From positions 1-49,068 of IMG/VR virus record IMGVR_UViG_3300046170_000210: DNA of 49,068 nt; one strand, 5' to 3'. Made by a program: the position numbers and the translations under genes. Every line of letters begins with the position of its first letter. Positions within the stretch are counted from its first letter, which is position 1. The DNA comes from a virus. Positions 44,542-49,068 of this stretch are shown here, piece by piece. Below the pieces are notes generated by a model that made no database searches, was not told where the DNA came from, and saw only the letters and a program-made list of their open reading frames with translations.

Positions 44542-44728
44542 CAGAACTACTTGGTTAACAAGGCTAGTTTAACCCCGATCTCCCATTCAGGCAGTCGCGA
44601 GTTCGCGAGTGCGGGAGAATGCAACGATATTATTCGCTGCGGTGTCAGATGTTTTTGCATCTATGGTTTGCTTATCCAAGCAGGTTTCAGTAACACTCCT
44701 TATACCCCGTCTAAACCATGGCACCCCC
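44541..44728 (-). ncRNA. ssrA: Permuted tmRNA, coding piece (tag-bearing)
   Basis: The 5' end reads GGGGGTGCCATGGTTTAGAC, then GGGG, matching the conserved tmRNA start. GGGGGTG pairs with CACCTCC of the acceptor piece, including a G3-U pair used by alanyl-tRNA synthetase. AGTGTTACT pairs with the acceptor piece as helix P2. A 16-codon tag frame (44587-44637) reads ANNIVAFSRTRELATA then stop; TCTCCC...GGGAGA encloses the tag end. The 3' part forms a stem (AACTA-CTTG / CAAG-TAGTT), so the end at 44541 is estimated. Confidence 0.88.
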
Positions 44729-44733
44729 AGGAG

Positions 44734-44815
44734 TGGGCAGAGTTGGATTTGAACCAACGTAGGCAGAGCCAGAAGATTTACAGTCTTCCTCCTTTAACCA
44801 CTCGGACATCTACCC
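44734..44815 (-). tRNA. tRNA-Tyr (GTA), nested inside the tmRNA gene
   Basis: Acceptor GGGTAGA/TCTGCCC, anticodon loop CTGTAAA, long variable arm, T-arm GTTGG-TTCAAAT-CCAAC; 82 bases. It occupies the intervening segment of the permuted tmRNA: 2 bases separate it from the acceptor piece and 5 from the coding piece. CCA not encoded. Confidence 0.93.
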
Positions 44816-44817
44816 AA

Positions 44818-44884
44818 TGGAGGTGAGGGGAATTGAACCCCTGTCCGAAATACCGGTGGTGTCACCTATTCCACAAAAGTGGAA
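44818..44884 (-). ncRNA. ssrA: Permuted tmRNA, acceptor piece
   Basis: The minus strand contains GGTATTTCGGACAGGGG, the conserved tmRNA sequence before the T-arm, then T-arm AGGGG-TTCAATT-CCCCT and the 3' acceptor strand CACCTCC plus discriminator A. GGTGACAC upstream pairs with the coding piece (P2). A small hairpin (TCCAC-TTTT-GTGGA) abuts the tRNA-Thr end. In marine picocyanobacteria the tmRNA gene is permuted with acceptor piece first, as here. CCA is not encoded. Confidence 0.88.
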
Positions 44885-44957
44885 AGCCAAACACAGGACT
44901 TGAACCTGCGACCTGATCTTTACAAAAGACCTGCTCTACCAGCTGAGCTAGTTTGGC
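44885..44957 (-). tRNA. tRNA-Thr (TGT)
   Basis: Acceptor GCCAAAC/GTTTGGC, D-arm GCTCAGCTGGTAGAGC, anticodon stem GGTCT/AGATC with loop TTTGTAA, T-arm GCAGG-TTCAAGT-CCTGT. The upstream CpeT-like reading frame runs 38 bases into it. Confidence 0.93.
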
Positions 44958-45405
44958 GTTTAAACTCTAAGTGTCCCCATTGAGAACCCCAAAGTTTTTT
45001 TCCAGTCTCAGGATCAATTCCCGAATCCATGACCTTGTAGTCATTATAACCTAAAATTATGCTGTTTGTCAAGTAAGTTTTAATTCCTTTCCAAATAACC
45101 CAGCAAGTACACTCAGTATTGCTACCATGATATTTGTTCCCGATTAATTCAAATAACGTATCACATCCTTCTTTATACACACCTTTTAGGTCATAATTTT
45201 TGACGCGAATTTTTTCCCCTTCTGGGAAAATACGAATTAGAAATTTCCTATAGGGTTCTCTTTTATGAAAAGATTGGGTTCCCTCAAACCAATCACCACC
45301 GATCCACTTATGATTAATAATAATTCTAGCATACCTAGTAGGATATTTTAATGCCTGTTCTTTATTGTCAAAAGTACCTTCAATAAAATCATGAAAACGT
45401 GTCAT
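44920..45405 (-). CDS. CpeT/CpcT-like bilin lyase homologue A
   Basis: 161 residues. Start TRFHDFIEGTFDNKEQALKY, then HKREPYRKFLIRIF, NSIILGYNDYKVMDSGIDPE and KKLWGSQWGHLEFKR follow the CpeT order (F...G.f.N..QA...P; PYR; D.G.DPET...WGS..G...F). CpeT/CpcT enzymes attach or chaperone phycoerythrobilin on phycobiliproteins; phage versions occur in cyanophages. The last 11 codons and stop lie inside tRNA-Thr. Divergent from the second copy. Confidence 0.75.
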   Translation of the reverse strand: MTRFHDFIEGTFDNKEQALKYPTRYARIIINHKWIGGDWFEGTQSFHKREPYRKFLIRIFPEGEKIRVKNYDLKGVYKEGCDTLFELIGNKYHGSNTECTCWVIWKGIKTYLTNSIILGYNDYKVMDSGIDPETGKKLWGSQWGHLEFKRQTSSAGRAGLL

Positions 45406-45685
45406 CTGGCATTAACTCTGGATTAGTCATTTCAACTGGATATAAACATGGGTGTAATTCTTCAGCAATAAGATAATCAGAGTATTGATCTACCTGCTCC
45501 ATTGTGAACTCTGGATTTAATGCTGCCTCTGCTCTTATCCAAACATCTTCTAGTTCTTCTTTTTCTACTTTATCATATGTAAAAGGCATTCCCTCAATAA
45601 AATACATTTTCACGATAATTTTATAATTTACCGGAAATGTGCAAAAGACATATTTTGATGTTAAATTGTATGGATGAAACGACAT
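45389..45685 (-). CDS. Hypothetical protein, 98 aa
   Basis: Starts MSFHPYNLTSKYVFCTFPVN; an internal ATG (MYFIEGMPFTYDKVEKEELE) is an alternative. Acidic C-terminal half. Follows a CATAAATA late promoter and overlaps the CpeT-like start by 17 bases, so it is probably co-expressed with it. No family recognised. Confidence 0.6.
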   Translation of the reverse strand: MSFHPYNLTSKYVFCTFPVNYKIIVKMYFIEGMPFTYDKVEKEELEDVWIRAEAALNPEFTMEQVDQYSDYLIAEELHPCLYPVEMTNPELMPDDTFS

Positions 45686-45705
45686 CGTATTGCTTCTGCT
45701 TATCG

Positions 45706-45713
45706 TATTTATG
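45706..45713 (-). promoter_or_regulatory. Possible T4-type late promoter
   Basis: Minus-strand CATAAATA, one mismatch to TATAAATA, 21 bases upstream of the ATG at 45685. Confidence 0.5.
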
Positions 45714-45730
45714 GTGATATCAACTCATTT

Positions 45731-45919
45731 TCATTCTCCATATTCTTTTTTGGTTTTAAAATATAGTTTGTAATAGGGTTTCTTCATCTCATTCAATGTG
45801 TTCATGTCCTCTTCAAAACCCATGTATTTACACAGTTGAGATGATCCTTCTAACTCACTGATTAAACGTAAAATGTTAGCAGGGTGTCTATCAAGACCAC
45901 CAAAATCATACTTAGACAT
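45731..45919 (-). CDS. Small hypothetical protein
   Basis: 62 residues, MSKYDFGGLDRHPANILRLI, basic end (KLYFKTKKEYGE). Lies just downstream of tRNA-Leu. No family recognised. Confidence 0.6.
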   Translation of the reverse strand: MSKYDFGGLDRHPANILRLISELEGSSQLCKYMGFEEDMNTLNEMKKPYYKLYFKTKKEYGE

Positions 45920-45935
45920 AGTTTATTATTAATAA

Positions 45936-46020
45936 TAGGAGTAGGGAGACTTGAACTCCCACGAGCATAATGCTCAACAGATTTTAAGTCTGGTGCGTCT
46001 ACCGATTCCGCCATACTCCC
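45936..46020 (-). tRNA. tRNA-Leu (TAA)
   Basis: Acceptor GGGAGTA/TACTCCT, anticodon loop CTTAAAA, long variable arm (TTGAGCATTATGCTCGT), T-arm GGGAG-TTCAAGT-CTCCC; 85 bases, class II. CCA not encoded. Confidence 0.94.
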
Positions 46021-46023
46021 GAA

Positions 46024-46096
46024 TGCAGGTTGTGGGAGTTGAACCCACTTTAGCCGCTTTATGAGAACGGTGCATTTACCAAATTGCTAAACCTGC
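46024..46096 (-). tRNA. tRNA-Met (CAT), elongator or lysidine-type Ile
   Basis: Acceptor GCAGGTT/AACCTGC, anticodon stem CCGTT/AGCGG with loop CTCATAA, T-arm GTGGG-TTCAACT-CCCAC. Identity between Met and Ile(CAU) cannot be settled by eye. Three bases from tRNA-Leu. Confidence 0.9.
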
Positions 46097-46108
46097 TGAG
46101 GAATCACT

Positions 46109-46261
46109 CTATTTCTCCTTGTGATTGTAGGTAATTACAATTTTTTCGTGTTGAGTCTTTCTATCAGTGCAGATATAGTGACTTACTTCGCCACCCAATA
46201 TCCTGCATAAATTATCTAGTTGCATTTCAAGTGCGAAACCTTTATCATTTTCAAATTTCAT
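46109..46261 (-). CDS. 50-residue hypothetical protein
   Basis: MKFENDKGFALEMQLDNLCR, then CTDRKTQHEKIVITYNHKEK. ATGA-type overlap with the upstream gene. No family recognised. Confidence 0.6.
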   Translation of the reverse strand: MKFENDKGFALEMQLDNLCRILGGEVSHYICTDRKTQHEKIVITYNHKEK

Positions 46262-46491
46262 AGATCAAGCTCTAGTTGTAGTTTACGTTCTTCCTCTATT
46301 CTATTGTGCTCTGCCCACATCTCAGCAACCATATCTACTGCTGGTGGTGTGTTATAAGGAAGTGGTGGTTGTGAGCGATGTTTATCAATTGCTTCCTGTG
46401 TAGGAATAACAATTCGGAAAGGAATATCATCCTCTTCAAACTCCTTATTCATATCAATGTATGTTTGAGGAGTAATCTTAAATTCATTCAT
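46258..46491 (-). CDS. Hypothetical protein, 77 aa
   Basis: MNEFKITPQTYIDMNKEFEE, a proline-rich middle (SQPPLPYNTPPAVDM) and an acidic helix (WAEHNRIEEERKLQLELDL). Overlaps the upstream gene by eight bases. No family recognised. Confidence 0.6.
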   Translation of the reverse strand: MNEFKITPQTYIDMNKEFEEDDIPFRIVIPTQEAIDKHRSQPPLPYNTPPAVDMVAEMWAEHNRIEEERKLQLELDL

Positions 46492-46675
46492 TTACTCTAC
46501 TATCAAGTGTATCCAGAAGGCTATCAAACGACCCAATACTGTCAATATCACTAAGTGTCTTAGCAATCTGTGTACAAACAATTGGACGCTCCTGCCTAGC
46601 AGCATATGCTAATGCATTGCGTAGATGTGCTGATGCTTCGTTGAGTGATTCTTCAACTGAGTTAGATAATGCCAT
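46484..46675 (-). CDS. Small conserved helical protein
   Basis: MALSNSVEESLNEASAHLRN, then ALAYAARQERPIVCTQIAKT. The NSVEESLNEA...LRNALAYAARxERP pattern is one I recall from cyanophage genomes. 63 residues, function unknown. Overlaps neighbours by one and eight bases. Confidence 0.7.
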   Translation of the reverse strand: MALSNSVEESLNEASAHLRNALAYAARQERPIVCTQIAKTLSDIDSIGSFDSLLDTLDSRVNE

Positions 46676-46974
46676 TACAATGTTCTTTCTAAACGGTTGG
46701 TTGCTTGATCGGGAAAATCTCTTGGTCTACTATCAGTAGCATTATCAGTTTTAGGAGATCCTTCGTTTGCCTTCATTGTATGTTGATAGTTAGGTCGTGG
46801 ATATCGCATGTAAAATGGATCAGGCATCCAGTATGTTACCTGCCATTCTTGATCAGGATTTAACTCAAGATGTTTCTCTACACTATGAGAGAAACTACCG
46901 AGTTGAATGTATCCATCATGAGTGATACATCTACCGTTACCAGCATCAACCAAGAACATCATCTTACTACTCAT
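46675..46974 (-). CDS. Hypothetical protein, about 99 aa
   Basis: ATG 46974 (MSSKMMFLVDAGNGRCITHD) is preferred; the frame is open to 47076, but that part is basic and not obviously coding. Contains EWQVTYWMPDPFYMRYPRPN, and the C-terminus is polar and probably disordered. No family recognised. Confidence 0.6.
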   Translation of the reverse strand: MSSKMMFLVDAGNGRCITHDGYIQLGSFSHSVEKHLELNPDQEWQVTYWMPDPFYMRYPRPNYQHTMKANEGSPKTDNATDSRPRDFPDQATNRLERTL

Positions 46975-47098
46975 AGCACTTTTTGCTCTGGGTTGAGATT
47001 TTTCACGAATTGCACAGGATCCTTTTCTGACTTGTGTACCCAATGATACTGCATACGTTGAAAAACAGGGTTCCATGTTTGCACACAGACATAATCAT

Positions 47099-47203
47099 TC
47101 ATGTGTACCTCGCTGCGAGTTCTTTGAGTTCTTTCACTGTCAGTTTATCCAACCGCTCCGTGAAATGGTCTAGCAGTAATTGTTTATATTCTTTCTTAGT
47201 CAT
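47099..47203 (-). CDS. 34-residue charged helical peptide
   Basis: MTKKEYKQLLLDHFTERLDK, then LTVKELKELAARYT. The helix-like K/E pattern (L-x-V-K-E-L-K) is suggestive of a SAP/Rho-N-like helix. Short, so tentative. Confidence 0.5.
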   Translation of the reverse strand: MTKKEYKQLLLDHFTERLDKLTVKELKELAARYT

Positions 47204-47252
47204 TTAAACACAAATAGGTCCTTCAGATTTTTGAAATTCGTAAATTACATTA

Positions 47253-47678
47253 CTACCCCCATATAACTTTATTATTCTTCCATCCCTGATCCCTGCTCTT
47301 GTAGATTTCACCATTAAATTCTACCACACTTTTGAGTTCTCCGCCATTAATTATACAATTATTTGTGGCGACAGCACCTTTATAGAATATACCATTAGGT
47401 TTGAATATCATATCACAACATTTGTTGCGATCTTTCCAGTCAGGAGACCAGTTTTCAACTACAATTTGATCCGAATCATCTTGAATACGATGCCATCTCT
47501 GTCGGTAAGGATTTTCTTCCCCCAGATACTGATACCACTGCTTTGATTTAAATTCAAGATGTCCTATACGTTCCCAAGTAAGTTTGATATGTGCATACTT
47601 TGCCGGGTTACCAGCAGCTTGATACCAATTATCATAGAACCCCTCTAGTTTAGCACAAAAATCTTCAATGTTTATCAT
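47253..47678 (-). CDS. cpeT: CpeT/CpcT-like bilin lyase homologue B
   Basis: 141 residues from ATG 47678. CpeT pattern: FYDNWYQAAGNPAKYAHIKL, KQWYQYLGEENPYRQRWHRI, QIVVENW, CDMIFKPNGIFYKGAV and IYKSRDQGWKNNKVIWG. Phage CpeT homologues are common in cyanophages and presumably affect phycobilisome pigment attachment during infection. Its start overlaps the glutaredoxin gene. Confidence 0.85.
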   Translation of the reverse strand: MINIEDFCAKLEGFYDNWYQAAGNPAKYAHIKLTWERIGHLEFKSKQWYQYLGEENPYRQRWHRIQDDSDQIVVENWSPDWKDRNKCCDMIFKPNGIFYKGAVATNNCIINGGELKSVVEFNGEIYKSRDQGWKNNKVIWG

Positions 47679-47907
47679 AACCAATACTACTGAGATAATG
47701 TAATGTTTCTTTCATACTACCAATATGTTTATTGCCGATGGATACTTGAGGATAAGTTGCATCAGCTCCAAACTCCATTTGGAATTGTTGTTGAGTAAAA
47801 TGATTTCCTAGTACATATTCATGGAACTCAGTACTAACAGATCTCAAGAGCATTCCCATACGTTCACACTCTTGATTACTATTACTATAAATTACGGCTG
47901 TCGTCAT
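47665..47907 (-). CDS. Glutaredoxin-like protein
   Basis: 80 residues from ATG 47907: MTTAVIYSNSNQECERMGML, then ATYPQVSIGNKHIGSMKETL. The cis-Pro TYPQV and GNKHIG segment are typical of glutaredoxins; the active site is monothiol-like (SNQEC, no CPYC). Cyanophage glutaredoxins of this type probably support phage ribonucleotide reductase. Overlaps the CpeT-like gene. Confidence 0.85.
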   Translation of the reverse strand: MTTAVIYSNSNQECERMGMLLRSVSTEFHEYVLGNHFTQQQFQMEFGADATYPQVSIGNKHIGSMKETLHYLSSIGYDKH

Positions 47908-47909
47908 AA

Positions 47910-48438
47910 TTAAATCCAATCGGGTTTACGATGTGGAAGTTTAAGATAGTTATCTGCTACCCATGGTTTAGATGCAATATACATTTTGTAAGCAGTGAAT
48001 AGTATCAATGCTTGTGTCAAGTTTGAACTCATCAGGCATTGCTCTGACAAAGGGCGTTGTATCCTTCCCTGAGCGACCTTGAGGATCAGCAGTAGGAAGT
48101 ATCTCTTTCGCTGCTAGAAGGGTCTTCTGGCAGGTGTGGACCTTACCATAGCGAGCAGTGTACTCATCACACATAGCAAGTCCATGAGCAAGCAACCACT
48201 GCCAGTTAGTTACGAACTCATTCGCCCACTTAGTGCATGGATGATTACGAAAAGCACCCTTCTCAGTAGCATAGGGAGTACCGTCTGCTTTGGGAAGAGT
48301 GCCAAATCCATGACCCCATTTGTCAGAGCATACAATAGCAAGCATCTGACAGGTCTCTAAGGGCATCTTGACAATGTGCTTGTCAGGAAGAACCACAGCA
48401 GACTTATATGGACTGGAGTCAGTTACAAAGATGTTCAT
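47910..48438 (-). CDS. Conserved phage protein (MNIFVxD...DKHxVKM), frameshifted
   Basis: Begins MNIFVTDSSPYKSAVVLPDK, then HIVKMPLETCQMLAIV, the start of a broadly distributed phage family of unknown function. The first frame stops at 47968, but the next frame carries the expected ending AYKMYIASKPWVADNYLKLP, then HRKPDWI, to a stop at 47910. Removing one base near 48000 rejoins them (about 175 residues). Confidence 0.75.
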
Positions 48439-48641
48439 AGTAACTTAGATAACGAAATGAAGAGTAGGAATGCTAACATTATAACCACATCCCAGGATTT
48501 TGTCTTTATAAAGTAAGGAACTGAAATAAGATCTGCAATAAGGTGTGTTGCCACACCAACCAATACATTTACATGAAGGACAATGAAGTAGGCAACAATG
48601 ACGAGCGCACTACCTATGACCCTTAGACGAACTACATTCAT
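48435..48641 (-). CDS. Small multi-span membrane protein
   Basis: 68 residues from ATG 48641: three hydrophobic stretches (VIGSALVIVAYFIVLHVNVL, VGVATHLIADLISVPYF and VVIMLAFLLFISLSKLL). I recall similar small membrane proteins in cyanophages. Preceded by TATACT and overlapping the next gene. Function unknown. Confidence 0.7.
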   Translation of the reverse strand: MNVVRLRVIGSALVIVAYFIVLHVNVLVGVATHLIADLISVPYFIKTKSWDVVIMLAFLLFISLSKLL

Positions 48642-48645
48642 AATA

Positions 48646-48979
48646 TTAGTATAACTCAATTAGTCCCGTCTGACGCCAGTCGTCAGGTTTGTCTTGCTGA
48701 AACCAGCTCTTAGCATATCGTCCGCACTCTGTGAATCCCCTTCTTGTGTTTGGATGGGTCGGGATCTCCTAATCCCATCCTATTCAGAAAATCATCTGTA
48801 CTACCTTCTTCAATTTCCTGAGAAGATTGCCTTCGTGCTTGCTGTAACCAATCCCGAGCAGTGGTATGACTCTTTGCCAACTTCTCTGCCCAGATCATGT
48901 CATCTAATTTTACCTCTTCTCCATTTGCAATGCATTTACAAATAAACTCCAGTCGCAGTCGGTATTTCGTAGACAGCAT
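48646..48979 (-). CDS. Conserved cyanophage-like protein with two frame breaks
   Basis: Begins MLSTKYRLRLEFICKCIANG, then LDDMIWAEKLAKSHTTARDW and NRMGLGDPDPSKHKKG. The first frame ends at 48710 after about 83 convincing residues; the expected continuation SADDMLRA lies in a second frame and WFQQDKPDDWRQTGLIELY in a third, reaching a stop at 48646. Two missing bases, near 48736 and 48713, would restore one protein of about 110 residues. Confidence 0.7.
48648..48653 (-). promoter_or_regulatory. Possible -10 element
   Basis: Minus-strand TATACT just upstream of the membrane-protein ATG; no clear -35, and very close to the start. Confidence 0.3.
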
Positions 48980-49001
48980 AAAACCTAGATCACACCTGGT
49001 T

Positions 49002-49009
49002 TATTTAGA
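49002..49009 (-). promoter_or_regulatory. Possible T4-type late promoter
   Basis: Minus-strand TCTAAATA, one mismatch to TATAAATA, upstream of the 48979 gene and after a terminator. Confidence 0.45.
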
Positions 49010-49014
49010 AGCAT

Positions 49015-49040
49015 AAAAAAAGAGGACCCGAAGGTCCTCT
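49015..49040 (-). terminator. Intrinsic terminator with TTCG tetraloop
   Basis: Minus-strand AGAGGACC-TTCG-GGTCCTCT followed by a T run; ends transcription of the gene lying beyond the right edge. Confidence 0.92.
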
Positions 49041-49068
49041 CAGTTATGTCAGGAGATCAGAAGGAATA

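Noticed and set aside
44818-44884. Degenerate tRNA or tRNA pseudogene
   Set aside because: There is a T-arm and acceptor strand but no D-arm or anticodon arm; the TTTCGGACA element and pairing with 44728 identify a tmRNA acceptor piece.

Overview
The window looks like part of the genome of a T4-like (myovirus) cyanophage infecting a marine Synechococcus/Prochlorococcus-type host. Evidence: T4-type baseplate wedge genes (gp25, gp6), three tandem tail-collar fibre proteins and a 3,956-residue fibre, a glutaredoxin, two CpeT-like bilin-lyase homologues, seven 2-oxoglutarate (2OG)/Fe oxygenase-like proteins, T4-type late promoters (TATAAATA and variants), four tRNAs plus a tmRNA whose tag begins ANNIV as in marine picocyanobacteria. 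Every supported gene is on the minus strand, so transcription runs from high to low coordinates; plus-strand open frames look like shadows.

Layout in the direction of transcription. (1) 49.0-43.8 kb: small accessory genes (membrane protein, glutaredoxin, two CpeT-like proteins, hypotheticals) mixed with tRNA-Met, tRNA-Leu, tRNA-Thr, tRNA-Tyr and tRNA-Asn, and a circularly permuted two-piece tmRNA gene. (2) 43.8-22.3 kb: late tail-fibre module: a giant fibre, three collar-domain fibres, a probable tail assembly chaperone and a small companion. (3) 22.3-8.0 kb: dense early-type region of about 45 short genes, many with their own sigma70-like promoter and A/C-rich leaders, plus a translationally coupled oxygenase/cupin operon, a signal-peptide HExxH metallopeptidase, an AbrB-like protein, a possible PD-(D/E)xK nuclease, KTSC-domain and GIY-YIG-like proteins. 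(4) 8.0-0 kb: late baseplate module: coiled-coil proteins, PAAR-like spike tip candidate, oxygenase, gp25, gp6 and a large YHYH-domain structural protein that runs off the left edge.

The outstanding element is the permuted split tmRNA at 44.54-44.88 kb. The acceptor piece precedes the coding piece, the two pair to form the acceptor stem (with the G3-U wobble expected for alanine charging) and helix P2, and a complete tRNA-Tyr gene fills the intervening segment with only 2 and 5 spare bases.

Caution: at least six apparent single-base frameshifts occur in otherwise conserved genes (near 2361, 2905, 6050, 48000, 48713 and 48736). They are more likely sequencing indels than biology. Functional names were assigned from remembered family motifs, without database searches.
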